From positions 1 through 6,314 of the forward strand of contig JAGGYV010000024.1 in NCBI GenBank assembly GCA_021162325.1: a stretch of DNA of 6,314 nucleotides, in the 5' to 3' direction. Positions 1 to 5,669 of the stretch are shown piece after piece. The stretch comes from Desulfobacteraceae bacterium (GTDB taxonomy: Bacteria; Desulfobacterota; Desulfobacteria; Desulfobacterales; Desulfosalsimonadaceae). The first letter of the stretch is position 1, and each line of letters starts with the position of its first letter. The translations under genes and the position numbers were made by a program. The notes beneath the pieces were generated by a model that saw nothing but the letters and a program-made list of their open reading frames with translations, was not told the DNA's origin and searched no databases.

Positions 1-41
1 CGCTGGCCTATGTCGAATATCCAGATGCTAAAATACCCTAC

Positions 42-70
42 TTGACAATATTTATGAATATAGGTATTTA
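42..70 (+). promoter_or_regulatory. Weak sigma-70-like promoter candidate
   Basis: A perfect TTGACA lies at 42-47, followed by a 17-base spacer and TATTTA at 65-70. The -10 matches the consensus at only three of six positions, and no intact gene follows within 400 bases. It could be the relic of the promoter of the decayed response-regulator gene or simply chance in AT-rich DNA. Confidence 0.15.
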
Positions 71-282
71 ATTATAAAGGAAGATTAACATATTTAATAT
101 AATCAACGCCATTGAAAACGCTCACCATAATTAAAAATATAAACCTATTTCTTCCTTTCAAATTTTTAATCCAAAACTTGAACAGTCAAGGAATAAGTAG
201 CTTGAATAATATCACCGTGCCAGCTAAAAAAACTGTTCGCCCAATTACAACTTAACAGAGAAAAATCAAACAACCGATCATC

Positions 283-387
283 GTAAGTAAGGAATCAATG
301 GTTGAACAAATCCATAAAAAGTCATTTGATTTAATACTGCTTGATATGATAATGCCCCAGAGATGAACAGACCTGAAACATATTGGA
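283..387 (+). pseudogene. Decayed response-regulator receiver (REC) domain relic
   Basis: Reading the frame through ATG 298-300 gives MVEQIHKKSFDLILLDMIMP, then Q-R and a TGA stop at 364-366, followed in the same frame by TDLKHIG. The segment FDLILLDMIMP is the classic central block of receiver domains: the hydrophobic beta-3 strand, the phospho-acceptor Asp (codon 343-345), and the D-M-x-M-P turn. The later LKHI resembles the start of the next helix, as in the usual MPxMxGxxLLKxI layout, but the expected M-x-G is replaced by a stop and the spacing is about two codons short. No N-terminal acidic pair (beta-1 DD) and no C-terminal Thr/Lys strands can be found around it. This is therefore a fragment of a gene that has mostly been lost. 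The match could in principle be chance, but eleven consecutive consensus-like residues make that unlikely. Confidence 0.5.
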
Positions 388-402
388 TTATTTTTCAATT
401 TT

Positions 403-441
403 TTTACAATCAACCGTTCTAATATGTTATAAGTTTATAAT
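403..441 (+). promoter_or_regulatory. Possible promoter of the GTPase cassette
   Basis: TTTACA at 403-408 is followed after 19 bases by TATAAG at 428-433, and a perfect TATAAT occurs at 436-441 but without a -35 at the usual distance. Either could be a sigma-70-type promoter for the gene starting at 481. The region is so AT-rich that such words are expected by chance, so this is only a placement suggestion. Confidence 0.22.
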
Positions 442-468
442 TATAGTAAATTTTAGCAAATGTTAGCC

Positions 469-472
469 GGAG
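469..472 (+). promoter_or_regulatory. Ribosome binding site deciding the start at 481
   Basis: GGAG lies 8 bases before ATG 481. The upstream in-frame ATG at 460 would place this GGAG inside the gene and has only A/T-rich sequence before it, so 481 is the better start. Confidence 0.6.
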
Positions 473-480
473 TACATTCG

Positions 481-1398
481 ATGGATTTTGGAAAAAAAAT
501 TAAAAAATATTACAAGGAGGCGGAACTCTACAGTTCACACGGATTGCTGACAGAGGCGCTTGAAAAATATAAATCAATTGAAGGTCTTGTCAAATCAACA
601 CGAAATATTCGAAACCGAGACGGAATTTTGAAACAAATTGCATTAAAGATTGAATTGACAGTCCAAAAAATTAAAAAATTGGATGGACCCAAAACAACGA
701 CGAAAGTAGCCGACGACGCCCAATCGCTTATGAAAGAAATGTTCAGTTTTGATGATCCGGAGGCAAAAGGATCATCTGCTTTAGGCGGTGCAGTGGCACT
801 GGCCAAATTCGGACAATATGATAAAGCCATTGAAGAGTTAAACCGATTGCTTGAATATGATAAACTCCGTCTTGAGGCGGCAAAAAATATCCTCTGGTGC
901 TGGGTTCAGCAAAATTACACGGATTATGCAGTTTCCCTATACCAAAAATGGCGTAAAAACAAATTATTTCCACCAGAAGAAGCGAACACCATACAAGATT
1001 ATTTTAATGCACTGCTTGGAAAATCAGACAGTGATCACGAAATTGACGGACTGGAGTCACAGCGGACTGTTGAACCTGATTCTGAAATAGATGATGACGA
1101 AATGCTTGACATCAGTGCCGTCAGGTTTGTTCTGCCAAGAGGTCCGAAGGAAGGCGAAAATATTGAACTGGATATCAGTTTCCAGTCGGGAAAATATATT
1201 CGAATGATAATTTCCAGAAAGGAAAAAGATCTGATTGACAGTATAAATCCCGGTGATCTGCTCAAAGAGATTGTATTTTATTCTCCGGTCGCCATTTTTT
1301 CCGGAGAAGGATATGTCTCATCGAAAAACGAAATTGATGCAGGCCCGAAAAAAGGTGACTACAGCCTGGAAATCAAATTAATTAAAATTGTTTCATAA
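481..1398 (+). CDS. TPR-like protein with C-terminal beta-rich domain
   Basis: A 305-residue soluble protein with no signal peptide or membrane segment. Residues about 7-38 form a helical pair of TPR character (AELYSSHGLLTEALEKYKSI). A charged helix follows (50-67), then residues 101-180 contain a second TPR-like stretch (ALAKFGQYDKAIEELNRLL) and further helices. An acidic linker (181-210) leads to a beta-rich domain at about 212-305 with the pattern FSGEGYVSSKNEIDAGPKKG near the end, somewhat reminiscent of PilZ-type or other small beta barrels, but without the RxxxR and D/NxSxxG signatures. TPR repeats normally mediate protein-protein contacts, so it may be a scaffold or effector for the GTPase encoded 74 bases downstream; that is inference. 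The start was set at 481 by the GGAG at 469-472. A start at 460 would add seven residues. The specific function is unknown. Confidence 0.85.
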   Translation: MDFGKKIKKYYKEAELYSSHGLLTEALEKYKSIEGLVKSTRNIRNRDGILKQIALKIELTVQKIKKLDGPKTTTKVADDAQSLMKEMFSFDDPEAKGSSALGGAVALAKFGQYDKAIEELNRLLEYDKLRLEAAKNILWCWVQQNYTDYAVSLYQKWRKNKLFPPEEANTIQDYFNALLGKSDSDHEIDGLESQRTVEPDSEIDDDEMLDISAVRFVLPRGPKEGENIELDISFQSGKYIRMIISRKEKDLIDSINPGDLLKEIVFYSPVAIFSGEGYVSSKNEIDAGPKKGDYSLEIKLIKIVS

Positions 1399-1458
1399 TC
1401 GGATAATTTTACGCGTTTGTCAGATTTTATAAAAATATAAATTTCATGTTGTTTTTTT

Positions 1459-1464
1459 GGGGAG
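1459..1464 (+). promoter_or_regulatory. Ribosome binding site deciding the start at 1473
   Basis: GGGGAG ends 8 bases before ATG 1473. The in-frame ATG at 1446 precedes this site and would add a non-family N-terminus (MLFFWGELE), so 1473 is preferred. Confidence 0.7.
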
Positions 1465-1472
1465 AGTTGGAA

Positions 1473-2087
1473 ATGGCAGTAATTAATCTGAAAAATCGGC
1501 AAATTGAATGCAAACTTGTTTTTTATGGACCCGGCCGAAGTGGTAAAACGACAAATCTTGAATATATTCACAAAGCCTTTAAAAAACAGGTTACCGGTAA
1601 AATGATTTCCATTGATACCGAAGGTGACCGGACGTTATTTTTTGATTTTTTACCACTTGGATTAGGAAAGATTAAAGGATGTGATGTTAAGGTTCAATTA
1701 TACACTGTTCCCGGACAGATAAAATATAAAGCAACCCGTCAGCTTGTTTTAAAAGGCGTTGACGGCATCGTGTTTGTTGCTGATTCTCTTTCGGTCAGGC
1801 GTGAAAAGAATATGGTCTCATTAAAAGACCTTCATGAAAACCTGTTAAAAATGGGGTTGAGTATTCGTAAAATTCCCCTTGTGCTTCAGTATAATAAGCG
1901 GGATCTTGAAAAAAAGGGTTTACCGGTCATGTCTTTCAAGAAAATGAATCATGAACTGAATCGTCAATTAAAAGTCCCTTCATTTTCTGCCAGCGCATTA
2001 TCAGGGGAAGGGGTTGGCAAGACATTAAATCAGGTGCTTAAGCTGACATTACAGTCGCTACAGAATGAATTTAAATGGGCACACTAA
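1473..2087 (+). CDS. MglA-family Ras-like small GTPase
   Basis: A 204-residue small GTPase very similar in layout to Myxococcus MglA (about 195 residues), the cytoplasmic switch that sets cell polarity for type IV pili and gliding motors. Visible motifs are the Walker A loop GPGRSGKTT (19-27), switch I DRTLFFDFLPL (52-62), the TVPGQ that replaces the usual DxxGQ (78-82), FVADS (101-105), the guanine-specificity motif NKRD (141-144), and a C-terminal SAS/SAL element (172-176). From the start at 1473, the residues known in MglA as Gly21, the arginine finger Arg53, Thr78 and catalytic Gln82 all fall at exactly those numbers. This supports both the start and an intact active site. No MglB/Roadblock gene is present in the window; a TPR protein precedes it and a PATAN/cNMP protein follows after 6 bases. 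These genomes commonly hold several MglA paralogues, so orthology to mglA itself is not claimed. The cognate output is unknown. Confidence 0.95.
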   Translation: MAVINLKNRQIECKLVFYGPGRSGKTTNLEYIHKAFKKQVTGKMISIDTEGDRTLFFDFLPLGLGKIKGCDVKVQLYTVPGQIKYKATRQLVLKGVDGIVFVADSLSVRREKNMVSLKDLHENLLKMGLSIRKIPLVLQYNKRDLEKKGLPVMSFKKMNHELNRQLKVPSFSASALSGEGVGKTLNQVLKLTLQSLQNEFKWAH

Positions 2088-2093
2088 CTCAAT

Positions 2094-3269
2094 ATGAGCT
2101 CTAATATTGTATTAAAAGGAAGTCTGAGTTTTCTTAATCTAGGCGAACTTCTTCAGCTGCTGGGTGGATCCGGAAGTACCGGAATACTCAAACTGACGAA
2201 TATGTATACGGATGGAGCCGGGTTTATATTTATTATTGACGGCAATCCGGTTGATGCTGAATACCAGAATCAAAAAGGTCAGGATGTTTTAAATGCTTTT
2301 TTCGGCTGGGTGGACGCAGAATTTGAATTCAGTGATGAGAAAATATTGCACCGCAAAACGATTCAAAAAAATCGGATGGAATTAATCCTGAATGGGTTAA
2401 GGATGCTTGACGATGGCTTAATTGAAATTGTGGGGCAGGCTACGTCAAAAAATGCTACCGTTGGGAGTAGTGATGATTCCGGTGTCCCGATAATTAAAGG
2501 TCCCCTGGTTGACTACCTTTATATTGTTGATGAAGATGCATTTGCCGCTGGTCAGGAAGTCGTTGTTCAGGAAAAATATGGTAACTGGTTGTGGGTGATT
2601 TTGGAAGGGACGGTTGAGGTTGTCCGTTTACTTCCCGAAGGTCCGGTGGTGATTAGTAAATTAACAGAGGGCGCTTTTATCGGCAGTATTAAATCTATGA
2701 AAGAAAAAAGTAACGTCAGGAGTGCAACTGTCTCTGCGGTTACCAGTGTCCAGCTTGGCGTATTGGATTATCATCGAATTCTGGAAGAATTTACCAGAAT
2801 AAGTGAAATTCTGAGGGATGTTTTAGTCTCAATTGAATATCGATTGATGCATCTTACAACAATTTGCGCAAACGCACAATTTAAAAAGATCAAAATGCTT
2901 CAAAATATGGGGGAACTGAAACAACTACCCATCTCTGAAAAAACAGATGGTACAATTTATAAAATATTAAAAGGTAACGCTACTGTCGTAAAAAAAATTA
3001 ACAATCATTTTTTACAATTGTGTCCTTTGAATCCGGATGACATGATTGGAAACATTCCTTTTTTAAGTACTTCACACGAACCACACTCTGCCCAAATTTT
3101 TGTTTCCGATAATTTTGAGACGGAAGAAATTGATTTAATTGATTTAAAAGAAGAATATGACGAATTATCCACGACATTAAAGAATATGTTTTTACACACC
3201 GCTACCTGTTTATCAGTAACAACCGGAAGATTGATGGATATTTTAAAAAATTCAAAAGCGAATGATTGA
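2094..3269 (+). CDS. PATAN/DUF4388 protein with two cNMP-binding-like domains
   Basis: A 391-residue soluble protein. Residues 1-107 are a PATAN/DUF4388 domain, seen in LKGSLSFLNLGELLQLLGG, the strand GILKLTN and GFIFIIDGNPVDAEY, followed by the helix containing ALxxFFGW-type residues (68-72). Residues about 138-250 look like a cyclic-nucleotide-binding jelly roll (GQEVVVQEKYGNWLWVILEGTVEV, then GAFIGSI and RSATVSA). The phosphate-binding cassette has Gly-Ser (197-198) where cAMP/cGMP binders have Gly-Glu, while Arg209 is kept, so ligand binding is doubtful. Residues about 280-375 form a second, more degenerate copy (IYKILKGNATVVKKIN, then DDMIGNIPFLS). PATAN domains occur in bacterial regulators such as cyanobacterial PatA-type proteins. 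The gene starts 6 bases after the GTPase stop and has no clear Shine-Dalgarno sequence, so translation is probably coupled. It is the best candidate partner, regulator or effector of the GTPase; this is inference from position. Confidence 0.88.
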   Translation: MSSNIVLKGSLSFLNLGELLQLLGGSGSTGILKLTNMYTDGAGFIFIIDGNPVDAEYQNQKGQDVLNAFFGWVDAEFEFSDEKILHRKTIQKNRMELILNGLRMLDDGLIEIVGQATSKNATVGSSDDSGVPIIKGPLVDYLYIVDEDAFAAGQEVVVQEKYGNWLWVILEGTVEVVRLLPEGPVVISKLTEGAFIGSIKSMKEKSNVRSATVSAVTSVQLGVLDYHRILEEFTRISEILRDVLVSIEYRLMHLTTICANAQFKKIKMLQNMGELKQLPISEKTDGTIYKILKGNATVVKKINNHFLQLCPLNPDDMIGNIPFLSTSHEPHSAQIFVSDNFETEEIDLIDLKEEYDELSTTLKNMFLHTATCLSVTTGRLMDILKNSKAND

Positions 3270-3300
3270 TTGAATGATTATTGCTTCTTTTTAATTTTTT
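3256..3300 (+). terminator. Possible weak intrinsic terminator overlapping the stop codon
   Basis: AAGC (3256-3259) plus AATGATT (3261-3267) can pair with 3276-3286, leaving one bulged G (3260) and an 8-base loop. The stem has only two G:C pairs and two G:U pairs. It is followed at once by a T-rich run, CTTTTTAATTTTTT (3287-3300). The hairpin includes part of the TGA stop (3267-3269). It lies between the GTPase cassette and the separately led PilZ gene, which is where a terminator is expected, but the stem is weak. Confidence 0.38.
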
Positions 3301-3318
3301 TTATAAAATAGATATAAT
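3290..3318 (+). promoter_or_regulatory. Possible promoter of the PilZ gene
   Basis: A perfect TATAAT at 3313-3318 lies 43 bases before the PilZ start. The hexamer 17 bases upstream (3290-3295, TTTAAT) matches TTGACA at only three positions. The placement between a putative terminator and a gene with a strong ribosome binding site favours a real promoter, but the local AT richness makes the -10 match cheap. Confidence 0.28.
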
Positions 3319-3361
3319 TTATATCAGCTAAAAATATTTCTTAGTGATAAGGAGTTAGACA

Positions 3362-3712
3362 ATGGGAAAAAATAACCGCAAACATGAGAGAGTCGACGCA
3401 TTAAATCTTTTATCCTATGTCAGTCTTGATTCAGATGGCAAAGAGTGGAATCAGGGAATGGGGCGGACGCTGAATATCAGTGAAACCGGCCTTCAACTGG
3501 AGACACATGAACCGATTCAGACCCAATATATCTTGCAGGTTTCAATTGGCATTGAAGATGAACTGGTCGAAATTAAAGGCAAGGTCGTTTATACCAATCG
3601 CGGTGACTCCGGCAAGTTTGAAACCGGCATGGAATTTATCGAGGTCAAACAGGATGCTCTTGCCGTATTAAATAAATATATCAATGAGTTTAATAATCAA
3701 TTTAATGGATAG
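3362..3712 (+). CDS. Single-domain PilZ protein (probable c-di-GMP receptor)
   Basis: A 116-residue protein made almost entirely of one PilZ domain. Both parts of the cyclic-di-GMP binding signature are present: RxxxR as R6-K-H-E-R10 and D/NxSxxG as N38-I-S-E-T-G43. The late conserved strand appears as GKFETGMEFI. PilZ proteins bind c-di-GMP and alter a partner protein in the cytoplasm, typically in pilus, flagellar or exopolysaccharide control. The intact motifs suggest it really binds the ligand, unlike the motif-less PilZ proteins of pilus assembly. The start is well supported by AAGGAG at 3349-3354, 7 bases before ATG. It lies 92 bases after the PATAN/cNMP gene, probably in its own transcript. 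A role in the same pathway as the GTPase module is plausible but not shown. Confidence 0.93.
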   Translation: MGKNNRKHERVDALNLLSYVSLDSDGKEWNQGMGRTLNISETGLQLETHEPIQTQYILQVSIGIEDELVEIKGKVVYTNRGDSGKFETGMEFIEVKQDALAVLNKYINEFNNQFNG

Positions 3713-3768
3713 GTTTCAGGTTTTATTTAAAATAAATATTTAGTTGTTAGCGCACAAGGATATTCTTA

Positions 3769-4686
3769 ATGTCAAACAAACCAATTTTGGAAACTGATTT
3801 TCCTGAACTTCAATTAATTAAAAGAGGAAAGGTCAGAGACATTTATGACCTGGATGATAAAATTTTAATGATCGCAACCGATCGAATATCTGCTTATGAT
3901 GTGATTATGCCGAACCCTGTTCCGGGAAAAGGAGAAATCTTAACCCAAATATCACTTTTTTGGTTTAAAATTATGGAAGAGATCGTTCCAAATCATCTAA
4001 TTTCAAGCAATGTTGATGATTACCCTGATTCATGCAAGCCTTATGCGGATGCATTAAATCGCCGAAGCATGCTTGTTAAAAAAGCGACCCCTTTGCCGAT
4101 TGAGTGTGTTGTTCGCGGATATATTTCCGGGTCCGGATGGAAATCATATCAGAAATCCGGAGAGATTTGCGGTATTAAACTGCCGGCGGGCCTGAAAGAG
4201 TCCGATCAACTGGCGGAGCCCATTTTTACACCTTCCACCAAAGAGGAACTGGGAGCACATGATATCAATATTGACTTTGATAAAGCGGTTAACATGGTGG
4301 GGAATGAACTGGCTGAGCAGGTCAGGGACTTAAGTATTTCAATTTATAAAAAAGGAGCAGAACTGGCTGCGGAAAAAGGAATTATTATTGCCGATACCAA
4401 GTTTGAATTTGGAATTATCAAGGATCAAACAAGTCAAAAAGATCAGTTGATTTTAATTGATGAGGTCCTGACACCGGATTCATCAAGATTCTGGCCAAAA
4501 CAAACCTATCAACCGGGTGGTCCTCAAAATAGTTTTGATAAACAATATTTACGTGATTATTTGATTTCAATCAAATGGGACAAAAACCCGCCCGCGCCTT
4601 CACTCCCGGAAGAAGTCATTCAAAACACCTATCAGAAATATATGGAAGCACTGACATTCCTTACCCGAACCTCCCTTACCCATTAA
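3769..4686 (+). CDS. purC: Phosphoribosylaminoimidazole-succinocarboxamide synthase (SAICAR synthetase)
   Basis: This enzyme catalyses an ATP-dependent step of de novo purine synthesis, joining CAIR and L-aspartate to give SAICAR, ADP and phosphate, in the cytoplasm. The 305-residue length fits the longer, yeast Ade1-like form rather than the roughly 240-residue E. coli form. Motifs are GKVRDIY (20-26), ATDRISAYDVIMP (36-48), the signature IECVVRGYISGSGWKSY (111-127), TPSTKEELGAHD (154-165), the second signature ADTKFEFG (208-215), and DEVLTPDSSRFW (231-242). All expected blocks are present and the protein appears complete and active. The start is supported by AAGGA at 3756-3760, 8 bases before ATG. 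No other purine gene is in the window. The ParB-like gene follows after 8 bases, so the housekeeping gene may drive its expression. Confidence 0.97.
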   Translation: MSNKPILETDFPELQLIKRGKVRDIYDLDDKILMIATDRISAYDVIMPNPVPGKGEILTQISLFWFKIMEEIVPNHLISSNVDDYPDSCKPYADALNRRSMLVKKATPLPIECVVRGYISGSGWKSYQKSGEICGIKLPAGLKESDQLAEPIFTPSTKEELGAHDINIDFDKAVNMVGNELAEQVRDLSISIYKKGAELAAEKGIIIADTKFEFGIIKDQTSQKDQLILIDEVLTPDSSRFWPKQTYQPGGPQNSFDKQYLRDYLISIKWDKNPPAPSLPEEVIQNTYQKYMEALTFLTRTSLTH

Positions 4687-4694
4687 TCCCGCTC

Positions 4695-5669
4695 ATGCAA
4701 ATTTTTTCTGATACCGTTGCAATAAATCATATTGATTTAAATGACACCACATTTAAAATATCCACCGACATATCAACGGACGACCTTATTGAATCGATAG
4801 AAAATATCGGATTGATTTCGCCGGTGATACTTAAATCTAAAGCGGATAGCAGATATATTGTTGTCAGCGGGTTTAGAAGAGTTGCTGCGTGCCGTTTATT
4901 AGGAAGGTGTTATATTGATGCCCGTATCATTAATGAAGATAAAAATAATTTATACTGTCTAAAACTTGCCATTGCTGACAATGCCCTTACCCGGCAACTG
5001 AATGTGATCGAACAGGCTGATTCAATATCAAAACTTTCAGCCTTTTATGCCGATGAAATCGAACTGAGTCGAGAATCGCAAAAAATAGGCCTGAATGTAA
5101 ACCCTGGGCTTATAAAAAAGCTGAGAAAATTAATTCCGGTTCATCATTCACTGAAAAATAAAATTGCAGTGGGTATCATTCCTTTTTCTATTGCCCTTGA
5201 ACTTAATGAAATGGAAGAAGAAACAGCAACCGCTTTTTCGCAAATTATTGAAGCGCTTCATCCCACCTTAAATCATCAAAAAGAAATTATTCGTTTGACC
5301 AAAGAGATTGCCCGGTTAAAGAATATTTCAATTTTAGATGTGATCAATAAATTTATTGTTACGGATCTATTCAGTGACCCTGAACTGGATCGGAATCATA
5401 AAATAAAAAAAATCCGCCGGGATTTAAAACAGATACGATATCCGGAAATTATTCGTTTTGAATCCAATTTTTTTAATCTTCTCAATCAGATCAAACTGCC
5501 GGAAGCAATTCACCTGGTCCCGCCGAAAGACTTTGAGGGCATCAATTATTCAATGCAATTGAATTTTCAAAGTCTGACGCAATTTAAAGGAATCAATCAC
5601 GTATTAAACAAATTGCAGGATCATCCGGATTTTGCAAAAATATTAGAAAAAGAATTTGAAGATAACTGA
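4695..5669 (+). CDS. ParB N-terminal-domain-like protein
   Basis: A 324-residue protein whose first 105 residues match the ParB/Spo0J nuclease-like (CTP-binding) fold: LIESIENIGLISPVILK (31-47), VVSGFRRVAACRLLG (56-70, the GERR box reading G-F-R-R), and IADNALTRQLNVIEQA (93-108), which matches the ENxxR...LNPIE block of ParB with Asp-Asn for Glu-Asn. The segment 138-172 (LIKKLRKLIPVH, then IAVGIIPFSIALEL) resembles the linker region of ParB proteins, but a clear helix-turn-helix is not evident. The C-terminal half is helical and unassigned. There is no ParA neighbour, and the next gene is a radical SAM protein, so a chromosome-partition role is unlikely. The start at ATG 4695 lacks a Shine-Dalgarno sequence; coupling to purC, 8 bases upstream, is probable. 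An in-frame ATG at 4575 would only add out-of-frame purC sequence and was not used. Confidence 0.85.
   Translation: MQIFSDTVAINHIDLNDTTFKISTDISTDDLIESIENIGLISPVILKSKADSRYIVVSGFRRVAACRLLGRCYIDARIINEDKNNLYCLKLAIADNALTRQLNVIEQADSISKLSAFYADEIELSRESQKIGLNVNPGLIKKLRKLIPVHHSLKNKIAVGIIPFSIALELNEMEEETATAFSQIIEALHPTLNHQKEIIRLTKEIARLKNISILDVINKFIVTDLFSDPELDRNHKIKKIRRDLKQIRYPEIIRFESNFFNLLNQIKLPEAIHLVPPKDFEGINYSMQLNFQSLTQFKGINHVLNKLQDHPDFAKILEKEFEDN

Larger units (their letters stand above)
1..480. other. Upstream region without an intact gene
   Basis: No convincing intact coding region is visible on either strand here. The stretch is AT-rich and interrupted by stops in all frames. It contains a short receiver-domain relic (annotated separately at about 283-387), a TTGACA word at 42-47, and a run of T-rich and TATA-like sequence at 390-445 just upstream of the first gene. 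A 22-codon open stretch enters from the left edge in frame 3 and ends with TAA at 69-71. It is too short to call as the tail of a gene. The rest, about 72-280, shows nothing I recognise. Confidence 0.6.

Noticed and set aside
3..71. Open 22-codon stretch entering from the left edge, possibly the tail of an upstream gene
   Set aside because: It is too short to distinguish from chance, it has no recognisable motif, and another frame is also open for 14 codons at the same edge.
460..480. ATG 460 as the start of the TPR-like gene
   Set aside because: The GGAG at 469-472 serves ATG 481, and the extra seven residues have no ribosome binding site of their own.
528..1265. Open frames of 76-100 codons on the minus strand and in other plus frames inside the TPR-like gene
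   Set aside because: They are shadows of a well-supported gene, with no ribosome binding sites or recognisable domains.
1446..1472. ATG 1446 as the start of the GTPase
   Set aside because: It would swallow the strong GGGGAG site and add residues that do not fit the MglA N-terminus. From 1473 the catalytic residues fall on the MglA numbering.
3005..3199. Minus-strand open frame of 64 codons inside the PATAN-cNMP gene
   Set aside because: It has low-complexity Ser/Lys-rich composition and is fully covered by a real gene on the other strand.
3721..3736. Near-palindrome TTTATTT-A-AAATAAA before purC as a terminator
   Set aside because: There is no room for a loop, no G:C pairs and no T-tract after it. 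It is better explained as AT-rich spacer.
4575..4694. In-frame extension of the ParB-like gene back to ATG 4575
   Set aside because: The 40 extra codons are the purC C-terminus read out of frame and show no ParB similarity.
4695..5669. Chromosome or plasmid partition locus
   Set aside because: There is no parA, no parS-like GTTTCAC-type palindrome was noticed nearby, and the ParB boxes are altered.
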